Made by a program: the position numbers and the translations under genes. Shown here piece after piece: positions 1-11,310 of a DNA stretch of 64,000 nucleotides. The stretch's first letter is position 1. Each line of letters starts with the position of its first letter. Source of the DNA: Malaya genurostris (lineage: Eukaryota > Arthropoda > Insecta > Diptera > Culicidae); assembly GCF_030247185.1 (NCBI RefSeq), contig NC_080571.1, positions 235,258,666-235,322,665 of the forward strand, read 5' to 3'. The notes below the pieces were generated by a model. The model saw only the letters and a program-made list of their open reading frames with translations. It did not search any database and had not been told where the DNA came from.

Positions 1-346
1 TTAGCACATCGCCATCGACATGACAGAAAAGATGAACAGAAAACATCGAGAAAAATTAACCGAAGTTAGCGCGGATGCAGTCACAGATCATGAGCTTCGA
101 ACATTCCGAAAATATAACCATAATTAAGGCCGTTTATGGAACAACACTGACGATTTTTTCAAAGACACGGATCACAAAGGACAATAACAAAACTAAACAT
201 AAAACACAGTGTTCATGCCGACCATCGAAATTCGTGCAGTGACATTCCGCATTCGCTTTGTTGGGTTTTTGGTTGTTATTTTACAGGTTAAAAAATTTTG
301 ACTTTCCACTGTAACTTTTGCTTAGCTCGTAAAATCGAACACTTAC
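1..346 (-). other. intron 3' of the cassette exon, no exon seen
   Basis: The minus-strand donor of the exon at 347-463 opens this stretch. I looked for the pore/S6 exon here and found no open frame resembling it. It is plain AT-rich intron sequence reaching the window edge, so the next nompC exon lies outside. Confidence 0.6.
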
Positions 347-463
347 TGTCGGTTTTATGTTTGCGGCGATAGTCTGTGCTCGCACCGCCTCCGGCGGCAC
401 GTTTAATGCGTTCAACTTCATCGCTATAGTAATCTCCGTCTTCATCTGAATAGAAATCATCTT
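347..463 (-). CDS. nompC: nompC acidic cassette exon between S5 and the pore
   Basis: 117 bp open exon with acceptor TTTCCTATCGCAG and donor A|GTAAGT. The preceding exon ends in phase 1, and this one starts with the matching two bases and again ends in phase 1, so it can be included or skipped without breaking the frame. It encodes about 39 residues: an acidic, tyrosine-containing half (DDFYSDEDGDYYSDE) followed by a basic, glycine-rich half (RIKRAAGGG, then RRKHK). It falls after the ALNQSF..FSD stretch, in the extracellular loop between S5 and the pore helix. As I recall the common fly protein, it continues there directly into the RMHP pore segment, so this exon is either a mosquito-type isoform exon or an optional insert. 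The exon call rests on splice sites, phase and position, not on a recognised domain. Confidence 0.6.
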
Positions 464-955
464 CTGCGATAGGAAAGTTGTGGAAAAAGTGAGCTTAGAG
501 TGACAGAATAAAGACGGAATCGGAAGATATTGAAACTCGTGGAAGCCACCAAGAACTCAATCTCGATCGAAACGAGCGTGAATTCTCGCTGACCGCCAGG
601 AGGTTGCTGATACTGGATCTATCATTTTCCAATAATTAGTAAATTACATTCATATGAAAAATTACCTTTTCGAGATCTAGTATCAACGGGGTAAGTGAAA
701 ATGTCAAAAATGATTAAATAAAATATCGTTCAAAGATTTACTACTAAATATTGTGACAAAATACTACCTGTTTTTAGTGACTCTAGTTCATGCAAATTTG
801 AAAAATAAACTGTAATCAATCTTCTTATTAATCGCGACCCTTCCTCATACGGCTCGCAACGGTCATCGTAATCACTTCGGATATCGGTACATTTATTAGT
901 ACTATTTACTTACGATCCATCGATCAACGGATCAACCAGCAGCCTAAGAACTTAC
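464..955 (-). other. nompC intron, no other feature
   Basis: AT-rich intron sequence between the S1-S5 exon and the cassette exon. No repeat or open frame of note. Confidence 0.6.
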
Positions 956-1649
956 CGTCACTGAACGCTTGCTTGTTCCGGTTGGCTAACGGGAGCCGCC
1001 GGACCTCGTCCGGGTCGAGATTCTTGAAGGATTGATTCAGCGCCACGATGTGCATCGAAAAACCGAACACGAAGATTGCCAGCACGGCCAGAAACCGAGC
1101 CAAATCCTTCAGCAGATCACCAATGATGATGGCCCATGGACCGAACAGGTGATGAAAGGATAGGAAATCTAAAATTTGCACACAAGCCAACAGAAAGGAC
1201 AACGCAAACAGTTGATTTCGGCAGTACAGCAGCGTTGGCCAGTACATCTTCTGCACGTACAGCATCCCAGAAACGTGCACCCCGACGCCGATGATGCCAA
1301 ATAGCAGCACCAGTACCTTGATGCTCCCCAGGCCGGATTTGTCACTGGGATTGGTCAGCTCGAACAGCAGCAAACCGCTCAGCCAAACCAACAGACCCCA
1401 CTCGTACCAGTAGGGCAGGAGGCTGGCGCGAACCACCGGATAGATGGGCGTGATTCCCACGATCATCAGATGGATCATCAGGTAGATGTGTGAGGTCAGA
1501 TAGGACATGAACTTGATGATGGGCACCTTGTAGTAGTTGTGGCCCAGTGGCAGTGTGAAGATAATCCACACCGGTGGACAAACGATGAAACCGATAAACA
1601 GCAGCATTATTCGCCACGCCGTCCAGTTGAGTGTGCCCCGCCAGAGTTC
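956..1649 (-). CDS. nompC: nompC exon: pre-S1 through S5 of the channel
   Basis: 694 bp exon with acceptor CTTTTCAG|GAACTC and donor GACG|GTAAGT, ending in phase 1. It starts ELWRGTLNWTAWR and holds six hydrophobic stretches, which I read as pre-S1/S1 to S5: LLFIGFIVCPPVWIIF, the FMSYLTSHIYLMIHL segment, WGLLVWLSGLLLFEL, KVLVLLFGIIGVGVHV, FALSFLLACVQILDF and FLAVLAIFVFGFSMHIVAL. The S4-S5 linker GPWAIIIGDLLKDLARF matches the TRPN sequence as I know it. The pore helix, selectivity filter and S6 are in later exons outside the window. The exon continues the frame of 7959-8165 across a 6.3 kb intron. There is no stop or frameshift, so the copy looks functional. Confidence 0.96.
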
Positions 1650-2996
1650 CTGAAAAGTTTTAGTTGGATTATTAGGTTCATGGTGATGTCAGAAGATCTT
1701 CTGTTGTTTTGGATGAAATGAGACCAAGAGACGAACTGGAAATACAACAAGATCATTAGTAAACTGTGTATAAGGGCATGTTTTGAGGACTGGAGAACCA
1801 TCGTTAGGTCATAACCCAAAATGTTGATCGTTCTACTCCGAATGTTTACTTTCCACACGGAACGACCGAAATTAGCTCTGCACCTAATTCGTATTACTGA
1901 TTTTAACAACGAAATTTCCAAAATAACTATTTAATTAGTTGAAATTCAGAATTTATTTACCTGAAAAAAAATTCTTGTTTTTAGAGAATCCTGGACACAA
2001 ACCAGAAAAAATTTCAATCCAACACGAAATTCTCATTGGCCACTAATTTTTTGATTAAAAACAGAAAATTTGACTCTCTCTATCTATCACCACCACTACT
2101 GAAAGACGACATAAAGAAAACTAAAATGTTATTGGTTTTATTAACAAGTTTGTTAGCCAAAAACTTATGAGAAGTGTCAAAGCAGAACATTCATTTTAAA
2201 AAGAATAATATTGTTGAAGCTGCTTGCAAATAGTTTTGATGTTTTTCACATGTGTTACGATATATGCATATATAAAATTTCTGAACCGATATATAAAATG
2301 TCATAAACTCTTAGTGGAAAGAATTTGTGCGCATTTGATGCGACAGTGTGTAATAATGTTTTTTACGTGGAACAGCGCAGTGAGTTTCGAATGTTGCACT
2401 CTAATTGTATATATCAAACGAAGTTCGTTGTATCTTTCAACCTATATTGCAACTCGTTATAGTTTTTTTTTTTAGCTGAAGGCTGTATCGAAACAAAAAG
2501 AAAGTTAGGTTTATATTTGTTCAAAACAAAGTTTTGGATAAAAAAAAATAAGATCCAAGAATGACAGCACGTTTAATTGATGAATTCAACTAAAAAAATA
2601 GCCATTTCAAGTAACATTTTATCATTATTAAGAGAATGAGAATTTGAAAAACTGAATTACCAAGGGAAAAATTTTTTTAGTTGTCTAAAAAATAACTACC
2701 TAAATTCAGAAAAACAACTATTTTTTTCGCCAAAATGATGATTTCGCTCATTCCGTGCACTCACTCCTTGGACTATTCCAAGGAACCCGACTAAGACAGC
2801 AGGACTACTAAGATGGATGATAGTTTCGAATGACACATAAATTTTTCTCTCAATAAATCATGACAAAAAAAATTGTCAGAAAATAGTAATGAACAAAGCG
2901 TGATACGTGATGCTAAAAACTGGATGTACGGAAATTGACAACAGCCGTTCGTTTGGAAGAACAGTTTGCTCTCAACGTCGTTCCTCGCATGCCGAT
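1650..2996. other. nompC intron, AT-rich, nothing recognised
   Basis: Between the S1-S5 exon and the first dispersed repeat I see only AT-rich intron. Short open frames on either strand have no family resemblance. Confidence 0.5.
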
Positions 2997-3170
2997 GACT
3001 TGCTTTACTATGGGATGCCTTTTCAAAATTTACTCTCTGTCAGAGTGAACAGGTTTTGATCGTGAATATCTCTGATTGTACTTAACCCAACAACAAAATT
3101 TTGACGTTGGACTACGTCTTTCTTTACTATGCTCACCTGGGTGCAATTTCAAAATTTCACAACACGAAAG
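2997..3170 (+). repeat. short dispersed repeat (TTACTATGGG..CCTTTTCAAAAT family)
   Basis: One of four diverged copies sharing GACTT(A/G)CTTTACTATGGG, then GCCTTTTCAAAATTT, then TTTTGATCGTGAA. The others are near 18740-18780 (reverse), 18872-18990 and 37546-37690. The shared edge with an AT-rich interior suggests a small non-autonomous DNA element. Family not named. Confidence 0.5.
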
Positions 3171-3203
3171 TGTAACGAAATTACTCCAGGTTTGATTCCT
3201 TAA

Positions 3204-3620
3204 TCACTTTTTCTTCTTTGAGTATTTTTTTAATTCATTCACGAAACGAATGGAAGAAAGTGTTAATGTTACGTTTATTACGTAAACATTGTTGAAATAA
3301 TGAAAAAACAAGTCCCAATACAAAACATCAAAATCAACCGAATCCTTCAATAGACCCTGTTGGACGTTTGCTAGCTTCAGTATAAGAAAATCTACCAACG
3401 GAGACACATCCATTGCGCAGGCTGCCATCTACGCCAAGATAGTGGAAAGTCAACTAATTTTTTCGTCAAAATGCTGATTTCGGTCTTTCCGTGAGTCAAT
3501 GGCGAATATGAGGTTCCGTTCATCCAGCCTAAACGCAGAAAAACAGCAACTAGTTCTTTGGTGAGTATATCTGCTGTTGCATTTGGTTGTTGGTATTGAA
3601 GGAAAAGAAAAAGAAAAGTG
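3204..3620 (+). repeat. dispersed repeat, copy 1 (partner at 35950-36330)
   Basis: It shares long stretches with 35950-36330, including AAAATCAACCGAATC, CCATCTACG and GGCGAATATGAGGTTCCGTT in the same order and spacing. It carries no coding frame of its own. Two copies 33 kb apart in different introns indicate an interspersed element of unknown class. Confidence 0.55.
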
Positions 3621-3792
3621 TCAAATTATCAAAGTATAAACACAACGGAGAGAATACACATACAAATCGACAGTTCTAAGAGCCATAAATGGCAGTGTTA
3701 TAATGCACGATTACGGTCAAATCATTTAGTTTCAAACCATTTTCAGTGTCTCCACATAGAATCAAGCAAAGAGTTATTTGGATTTTCTCATA

Positions 3793-5458
3793 TAGGGTAA
3801 GGGCTCCCTATTTCATCTCATTTGTAAGGACGTCGCCTCAAAACCCCGATTTAGCCACTAAAATCACTATAACTGTTTCATATTACTGCTTAATTCACCT
3901 TGCTCAATGTTGAGAATTCATTCACAATTCTTGAAAATTTAACTAATATTCATAAAACAGCTAAAAACACTTATGATGTGTTCACTACTCTGCTCCTAAT
4001 TTCATCTCAATAGATTTTTATCCATCCTATCGTTGGTCCTTTATTCATCCTATAAATTAGCAATGGCGACAACAATATAAACAAAATATTCCACTATTAC
4101 ACTCTCAGGTTCAAAATGTCAGAATTCTTCTTAAAAACGGCCTAATGCCAACTATGAGACAATATACGATATTTTTAGAACCAGTTTGAAATCATTTTAA
4201 CGTTTAAAAATTTTTCGGTCATTTCCGTTACCTTTCGCTTTGAATTTAAAATTTGACTGTAAAGTTAATTTGGTGAACTTTAAATAAAACCAAAAAGAGA
4301 AATTGTTACTATTTAGGCTTTAGCCCTTCGTAAAACAAAATGCAGAGCAAGAGATGCCATTTATACAGATTTATCTGTATTGTATAGATTTTTGCGTTCG
4401 CATACTGATTTAAATCAAAGTTCAGATTTTAGACAGATTTCCTAAATTTAATACAGATTTGTACAGGTTCATAAAAAGTGAGAACTAAAAATTAGACTTT
4501 TCTCTCTGAGTATCTATTAGTATTTGATTTCAGTGATTCTTTAAAAGTTTATTATTCAACGGACAAATCACATGTTACAGTGGAAATAAAGAATTATCTT
4601 TTAACATCATTTTATTAGTGAAAACAAATAGAGCAGAGCAGAGATACATGTTTCCTTTAAAAACATTTGGCATCTCTGTGCACAGCCGATGAAACACACA
4701 CATTTAACAGCGTTATATTGACGTATAGTGGAATGAAACCAGTGCTACTAGATTTGTCACAATGGTTATTTCATTAGTATTTAACACGCTCGTTCTGGTA
4801 ATATTCGAAGCCGAAACAGTTTTACTGAAATATTAATATCAATAATATAATTAAACTAATGTCACGGATACCAAAAACTTTTACTTTTTGATGATAATTT
4901 GAAGAAGAAAAACAATTTTTGTTTTGTATCATTATGAGATAAATTGACAACTTTGCGAAACCAAATGAGATGAAAACAAAGCGCAATCAAGTGAACTAAG
5001 TGAAAAACTTTCATCTCATATGTTTGAAGACTTTTATTGCTTGTCGGGTAATTTTTGAAGTTTTTAATCGTTAATTAAACAAGTGGCAAGTGAACGTTAC
5101 TAATGATGAAGTCATCCAGCATTCAATGGTAGTGTAATTGTGAGAAATAGTGATCATGTTTTTAAACGAATCGATTAGTATATAAAATAGAGTAGATAAA
5201 ATATAGAAATAAAAATAAAAAAAAAAATAAATAAATTTGAAAAGTGAGTTTATTTTAAATGAAAAAAAAAAACGATCACCGAAGAATTTAAAACCATTTC
5301 TTTCAATGGAAAAGTGTGACAATAGCTTTTATAATCATTTTACAACATTTCACAGTTTGGTTCAGGTAGCTTGTAAAATATTATTCATGTTCAAAGTAAT
5401 GAGGTGAAGGGATGAGATGGAAATAGGAGCTCAGATGAAATAGGGAGTCGTTACCCTA
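3793..5458. mobile_element. TIR DNA element with repeated CATCTCAT motifs
   Basis: The left end TAGGGTAAGGGCTCCCTATT followed by TCATCTCA is repeated inverted at the right end near 5430-5458 (CTCCCTATTTCATCTGA on the reverse strand). About 1.67 kb separates the ends. CATCTCAT or its complement recurs near 3816, 4000, 4968, 5012 and 5412, mostly near the two ends, as transposase-binding subterminal repeats often do. No transposase frame is visible, so it is non-autonomous. A second element (4349-4680) lies inside it and must be younger. Confidence 0.6.
4349..4680. mobile_element. MITE with AGAGATGCCA ends, nested
   Basis: About 330 bp bounded by AGAGATGCCA and TGGCATCTCT, with inner ACAGATTTATCTGT and related ACAGATTT runs. 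The same end-plus-interior layout is seen at 62610-62933, so both appear to belong to one loose MITE group. It sits inside the 3793-5458 element. Confidence 0.5.
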
Positions 5459-5814
5459 CATTAATTTGACGTCCAACTTCATGGATGCCACGACTCGGTG
5501 CGGTACGTTAGCGCTGTAGGGAAGGGCACACAAGCATGTGGTAGATTTACTTTGTGCGTCGTTCGCCTAACGAGAGGTACGGAATTTTGCTTGTGGAAAT
5601 AATCGTCAACTGTGTTGAAAGTGGGAGAAATGGTAATCTTCGGCTCTTTTCCAAAATCCAAAGCACTTTACATTGATCCAATGAGATTTTACTTGAAATT
5701 GATAATTTATTAGTAGAACAATGTACCAAAATTTATATGCCTTTTTAAAGTGATCTGCCCCTTGTAGACAGCAGTCCTACGTCAATCTCGCGGTTATGTC
5801 TCTAACATTTCCTA
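5459..5814. other. nompC intron, slightly GC-richer, no gene
   Basis: Intron between two repeats. Overlapping short minus-strand open frames at 5479-5729 look like chance; no domain or splice signals support them. Confidence 0.45.
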
Positions 5815-6090
5815 CTACAAGTTTTTGATACTTGTTAGAAAATTTTGAGTTGCCTTTTCAGATTCTTCGTGGAAGTTTACTTTAAACACTATTTTTCAGT
5901 TCTAAAATCATAATATATTCCCGAAATCCAATTACAGTGCGGCAAACCAAAGTTTAGTTGTGATTAATTTAATTCAGAAAACTTAAGTAATTTTTATTTT
6001 ATGAAATTCTGTCTAGTTTTTGGATAATTGATCAAAAATGTGACGTGCGCACTTCGTTACATTTCATTTTAAAATTCCTGAAGCGAAGCA
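5815..6090 (+). repeat. dispersed repeat, copy 1 (partner at 55257-55580)
   Basis: Shares CAGATTCTT, AACACTA then TTTTCAG, TCTAAAATCAT, AAAACTTAAGT and GTTTTTG then ATAATTGATCAAAAA with 55257-55580, in order. The second copy is the right half of a TIR element, so this is probably a diverged fragment of the same family. Confidence 0.5.
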
Positions 6091-7958
6091 ATGATAGTTT
6101 CAAAATTCATACGATTTAGTACGAATGATTCTTTATATTCGATGAAACACGAAGCGAAGCGTAGCGATTCAATGCGATGTACTGTTTTCGCTTCGCATTT
6201 ACTCTGACAGGTTTGCTTTGATCAAATGTAACTAGCTCGCACGCTCTTCCAGACGCTTCGCGTGACGCTTTCACACTGACAGCAACCTAAGACAAAACGT
6301 AAAGAAATTGTTTTCGTGTAGTTTTATGTTTTTTTCCCGAAATTCGTAGTACCACCTGTAACACTAAATATGTAACTTTGCATTTATAGTTACCGATTTA
6401 TATATATTTTTGAACTTTTACAAATCTAGCTCTAGAGAATCTAACCAAAAAATCATCGTATAACCGATCATAGCCACGATCTTGTATAATTATTGACCGT
6501 TGTTTATTAGAATAATAAACAGTCACTAGGGTGAACCCTTTTTCAGTCATCAGAGTTGCCAGTTTTATACAAAAATTTAATATTCAATTCGTCGCTCTGA
6601 CAGTGTACTTTGACATGTACTGAATTGGTATTCCTACAGTATAAATGTTTTAATTTCATCTGTGAGTAACGTATTTTCGGACAGTTCATGTAAATGTAAT
6701 TAACTACGCTTGACGCTTTAAAATTGCTGCTAAAAAGAAACGATAGTATTTGTATTTTTCTTGAAAGTGCACCTCTAGCATTAGGTTTATCAGCTACATT
6801 CTTGAAAACGGAATTAGAATTGCTCTTCCATTGAGCCATCCTACAATTGGAATGAAAATGTCTTAATACCTTTTGAATATTTTGTTGGTTAATTCCATCT
6901 TGAGAATTATAATCTTTTGTTGCATTTCTACATCATATGTGCGTTTATGTTTATGTTACATCATATCGTCAAACTTGTTCAGTTTGGTCTGTAATTTAAT
7001 CATGAATGGGCCGTGGCAAAGTTGAAGTTGGAGTAAAGACCAGCCAAAAGCATTACAAGAGCTACTAATGCATCCCAAAAAAGTTACTGTTTGATGTGGA
7101 ATCTAGGCTGGTGGCATTATTCGTGAGAACCGGCCGATATGTTGGAGAGAGTGTGCCAAAATTGGACCTTGTGTATGGGCATGAAATCATCTTCAAACAT
7201 TAAATTATATTCATCGTTGAGATTCCATCAATTTTCTCAATTGTTTGTGTATTTTTTTATTTCTGAAAATCAAACCGTCTACCACTTAAAAATCATCCTT
7301 TGTATTGTGTCTTAAGTTCCAATAGCTATATAATTGGATGAAACAATTGAGACATTTTTTGCTTTCATGCATACAAGGTAACTTAGCTGAGAATGTGCCA
7401 TTGCTCAGTTGCATGAGTGACACCTCATTGAAACGTTTCATTTTCCGTTTAGGGTGTATGTCATTGCTAGACTCTAACGTTTCATTACTCGTTTGTGGTG
7501 TGTGTGTGTGTGTGTCTTTGCTGGGTGTCATTGCTAAGCGGGCAGCACGATAAATTAAAAATGATAGTTTAGATTTATCAATTAGATGAACCAATTTTTA
7601 TCCAATCAAATTCTGAAAAACTTAACCGTTTATCCAAAGATAGATTCCATTTATTTTCTTCTTGAAACCCAAACGAATTTGTGTAAATTGCAAACAAACT
7701 GTCTTACGATACAATGATCCAAACCAACTCGGGACGAAAAAGAAATTTGATCAGCACGACAGTCTTCAGATGTTCCATTGTAAATGTGAATGTACGAATA
7801 ATATCGAAAGCTCCGGTAATATATTGGATTTATGATAACCGATATGATTCATGGGATTTCTGACTAAAAGTTAAGTCGGCAAGTGATGCGGTGCAAACAG
7901 GCGCGATGGTGTGCGGGCTCTACTCGATCATGGACGGTAAATTTTACCTATTTTTTAC
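6091..7958. other. nompC intron, nothing recognised
   Basis: AT-rich intron up to the linker exon. It contains a short GT tract at about 7497-7517 and a locally repeated GCGAAGCG motif near 6150-6200. No coding feature supported. Confidence 0.5.
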
Positions 7959-8165
7959 CTGCAGATATCTTTGCACAACCGTGTGAGCGATCACCTCCTT
8001 CTGCTCGTTCTCGATCAGCACGTCCAGGAACTCCATGTTGCGCCGATCTGTGGCAGTAAGAATACGACCTGCCGAGTCAGCACCGGCGGCCAGCGCCAGG
8101 AGCTCGGTAGCCATCGTTTCGCACTGTTTACCGGCCGCGATCAGATCTTTGGCTCGTTCCTTTTC
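7959..8165 (-). CDS. nompC: nompC exon: linker domain
   Basis: 207 bp, phase 0 at both ends, acceptor CACACAG|GAAAAG and donor CTGCAG|GTAAAA. It encodes EKERAKDLIAAGKQCETM and onward through FLDVLIENEQKEVIAHTVV to QRYLQ. This is the helical linker that couples the last ankyrin repeat to pre-S1 in TRPN and carries force to the gate. It joins 8265-8801 across a 99 bp intron and 956-1649 across 6.3 kb. The 69 residues align without gap to the fly protein as I recall it. Confidence 0.95.
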
Positions 8166-8264
8166 CTGTGTGGTGCGATCGTAGGGACGCCAAAAAGGAA
8201 TTGATATAAGCAGCGTGCTACACTACCGAAGCGTGTTCCAGGGGTAGGAAACTTAGCTACTTAC

Positions 8265-8801
8265 CTTGGTCGATAGTACGATGAAAATATTGGACAACTT
8301 TGCCGCCGTATCGACCGGTGCGGGGGAAACCAGAACAAACTCTTCGATTGGTTTGTTGTTGTGATTTTTCGACACCACCATCAGATTGTACACGAATCGT
8401 TTGTCCTCCATCAGTGCGTAGGTGTCGTGCTCTCTGTGCATAAGATATTTCAGTACGTCGTTGTGGCCCTCGGACGCGGCAAACCAAATTGGTGCACAGC
8501 CGTAGTTCGTTTCAGACTTTGGCGATCCGCCGGCTTCCACCAACAGTTTTACAACGTTCAAGTGCCCGGCCTTAGCCGCACAATGTAGCGGTGTCCAGCC
8601 GTTCTTATCAGAGGCATTAATCTCCGAACCCTGACCCAACAGGACCTCCATCATCTGATAGTGACCATGCATTGCCGCTATGTGCAAACCGGTTTTGCCA
8701 TGTCTGTCGACACTGTGTAGAAGCTCAGCAGATCTACTCAGCAGCAGTCCCACGATCGGAACGTGTCCACCGAAACATGCTAAATGCAGGGAATTGTAAC
8801 C
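8265..8801 (-). CDS. nompC: nompC exon: ankyrin repeats 26-29 and start of linker
   Basis: 537 bp, phase 0/0, acceptor CTACCAG|GGTTAC and donor ACCAAG|GTAAGT. Four ankyrin repeats are visible by their TPLH-type cores: NSLHLACFGGH, KTGLHIAAMHGH, TPLHCAAKAGH and APIWFAASEGH. These are followed by the non-ankyrin stretch MEDKRFVYNLMVVSKNHNN and VLVSPAPVDTAAKL, which opens the linker. By counting upstream these are repeats 26-29. The intron to 8874-10301 is only 72 bp. No lesions. Confidence 0.97.
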
Positions 8802-8873
8802 CTGGTAGGAAATAGAAAATAGGAAATAGCATTGTCATGAGAAAAAACTAAACAAACTCGCTCCCATACTTAC

Positions 8874-10301
8874 ATTTTCCGAAGTCGCCGCATCGACTTG
8901 GACACCAGCGGAGTTGAGTAACAGACGAACAACGTTTTCGTTACCGGAATATGCTGCCAGATGCAGTGGGGTCAGTCCAGACTCGCTCCCTAATTCAGGT
9001 ACTAATGATGTGCCAGATGGAGAATCAGATTTAACCGTTGCGGGTACGTTAATGAGCAGCTCCCTCAGCGTATCCGCCTGACCGTAGTAGGCAGCTACGT
9101 GCAGCGGTGTTAAACCCAATTTTTTACTGGACACCCTTAGCGAATTAGTGCTCCGCATAACCTCGAGCACCTGGCCGTGGCCGTTTTTTGCCGCCATATG
9201 AACGGCGGTGAAACCTGATTTGTTTTCGTCGGTACAGGATGCTCCGGCTCGAACAAGGACCTTTACGACATCGGCGTGGCCACCCTCAGCGGCCAGCTGG
9301 AGTGGCGTCGAATCGGTCAGTTTGTTTCTCGTCGAAATCACGCCGTTCCGATCGAATTTCATCAGTTCCTCTATCACCTTCACCGAACCTTGCATCGCCG
9401 CTATGTGGGCGCAGGTATTACCATCCTTGCTGGTAGCCATCACAAGATTTGGATGCTGCTGAAGAAATAATTTGGCAACTTCGGAGTAATTGTTCTGCGC
9501 AGCCACGTGGATGGGCTTCTGACCAACGTCGTCCGTTGCGTCGATATTGGCACCAAGTTCTAAAAGTAGCTTACATACATTCATCTGCCCGCTGGCTGCG
9601 GCCAGATGCAGTGGAGTCTGTTTCCTCAAAGTTAAAATATCCACAACCGCGTGGTGGTCTTGTATCAAAAATTTCACCAACTCCGTATAGCCATTCATCG
9701 CTGCCAAGTGCAGTGCAGTTCTGCCGTTTCGTGATTTAGAATTTATAAACGCTTTATTAGAAATGAGTGCATCACTGACTTGTAGAAAGCCGTGCTCGGC
9801 AGCCAAGTGCAGCGCCGAACGTCCTTCGTTATCGAATACGTCCACCCTGGCATGATTGGCAAGCAGTGTGTTCACCAGTTCCATGTGGCCCCGATTGCAA
9901 GCTATTAACAACGGTGTCCAACCAACCGACGACTGCCGATTCATCGCTTTCTGGATTTCCGTAGCCGAAAGATGGCTGATCATTTCCGACAAGACATCGT
10001 TGTTACCAGCCAAGGCGACTGCGTGAAAACACGTATCGTTCGTGGACTTCGTAGTCAACGATACATCTGCGCCGTTCTCCAGGAGCATCTTGACGATCTC
10101 CCGGTCTCCGTTTTCCGTTTTGACCTCATCCTTGGTCACCTGACAAGCGTAGTGCAATGCCGTTGCTCCATCCTCGTTCGTAAAGTTCAGATAGTTCTTC
10201 AGCACTTCCTTGCCATGTTTTTCTAAAACGAAAGCTATCAGGTGCTTCACAATTTCCGGATGACAATTCCGTGCACCCAGATGTAATGGAGTTTCGCCGA
10301 C
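8874..10301 (-). CDS. nompC: nompC main ankyrin exon: repeats 13-25
   Basis: 1428 bp (476 codons), phase 0/0, acceptor TTTTGACAG|GTCGGC and donor GAAAAT|GTAAGT. It holds thirteen ankyrin repeats, for example TPLHLGARN, TALHYACQ, TPLLIACNRGH, SALHLAAEHG, TALHLAAMNG, TPLHLAAASG, KPIHVAAQNN, CAHIAAMQG, TPLQLAAEGGH, AVHMAAKNGH, TPLHVAAYYG and TPLHLAAYSGN. In TRPN the stacked repeats form a long right-handed coil that binds microtubules and acts as the gating spring. Repeat edges do not fall on exon edges here, because one exon carries 13 repeats. Identity to the fly protein is high throughout. Confidence 0.98.
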
Positions 10302-10416
10302 CTGTCAAAATAATCGCATCATTCAATTGGCATACTAAAGAGTGCGGAGTGCGTGTGCATCAACTCTGAATAAAAAAGAAAAATCTGATTACTTTTTTTC
10401 TATCGCAAATGGTTAC

Positions 10417-10719
10417 CTTCGATTTGATTAGCGGATCCCCGTGGTCTTCCAGCAGCTGATCCAGCGTTAACACGTTCCCATATTTGGCAGCTACATGGAC
10501 TGGTGTTTGGCCATCGTCAGTCGTTTTGTTGGCACTGGCACCGGATTTCAACAGCATCAACGCGCATCGATCTCCGTCCCGAACGCGAGCAGCAATGTGC
10601 AGCGGTGTTTCCCGCAACTTACCACCACGGACATGAACCTCGGCACCAAACCCCAGCAGCGTCTCGACGACAGCCGGTTTTGCCGACCGAACAGCAATGT
10701 GGAGGGCAGTGTAGTTATC
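10417..10719 (-). CDS. nompC: nompC exon: ankyrin repeats 10-12
   Basis: 303 bp, phase 0/0, acceptor CTTTTCAG|GATAAC and donor TCGAAG|GTAACC. It encodes three repeats: YTALHIAVRSAKPAVVETLL, then RETPLHIAARVRDGDRCALM, then TPVHVAAKYGNVLTLDQLLE, ending DPLIKSK. Flanking introns are 72 bp and 115 bp, typical of compact insect introns. It joins neighbours without loss of repeat register. Confidence 0.97.
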
Positions 10720-10791
10720 CTGAAAAGCACGCACCGACGTTAGACGTTAGGACCAAATAGTGGGACCAATAGTCTAAAGAGGATAACTTAC

Positions 10792-11087
10792 ATTGGTAGG
10801 CACGTCGACTTTTTCGCCCTTATTCAGCAGGGTGCTGATGATGCCCACGTGACCGTACTTGGCCGCCGTGTGGATACTCCGAGCGCCTCCCTTGTTTGGC
10901 ATGTGTAGATAGACACCTTTCTTAAACAACGTGGTCGCGCACTCAGCGTGGCCGTTCAACGAAGCGATGTGCATCAACGTACTGCCATCTTTCGTCCGTT
11001 CGAAGATACTGGCCTTGAATTTGTCCGCCAGGATTTCGATGATTGATGCATGACCGTTCTCCGCCGCAAGATGCATCGGTGTGCGAT
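10792..11087 (-). CDS. nompC: nompC exon: ankyrin repeats 7-9
   Basis: 296 bp, acceptor TCCACAG|ATCGCA and donor ACCAAT|GTAAGT. It begins with two bases that complete the codon left by exon 23504-23717 (phase 1) and ends in phase 0. Repeats: TPMHLAAENGHASIIEILAD, then STLMHIASLNGHAECATTLF, then RSIHTAAKYGHVGIISTLLN. The upstream intron is 12.4 kb and transposon-rich. The sequence matches TRPN repeats 7-9 closely. Confidence 0.96.
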
Positions 11088-11179
11088 CTGTGGATGAAGC
11101 AGAAAATCTTTGTACTTATTGTTTTCATATGAAACTGATTCTCAGTTAGGAATAGTCACACAAAAAATGACAAAATTTA

Positions 11180-11310
11180 AAAAAAAATACGGTTTTAATA
11201 TTTTTCGATGGAGAACGATCCTTCAAAATATTACGAAATTCTGAGAGATTGTATCTCAGTTTCTCATGAAATTACTGTTAGAAGTGACATACGTCATGTG
11301 CAGTTCAAAT
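11180..11310 (+). repeat. dispersed repeat, copy 1 (partner at 58890-59040)
   Basis: Shares TAATATTTTTCGAT, GAGAACGAT, ATATTACGAAATTCTGAG and CAGTTTCTCAT with 58890-59040. Short interspersed repeat of unknown type in two nompC introns. Confidence 0.5.

Noticed and set aside
9208..9739. Several plus-strand open frames over the ankyrin exon
   Set aside because: Antisense shadows of the high-GC nompC ankyrin exon; no domain and no splice support.
10126..10326. Alternative minus-strand frame overlapping ankyrin repeat 13
   Set aside because: Out-of-frame shadow; the real frame is set by the acceptor at 10301 and the ankyrin register.
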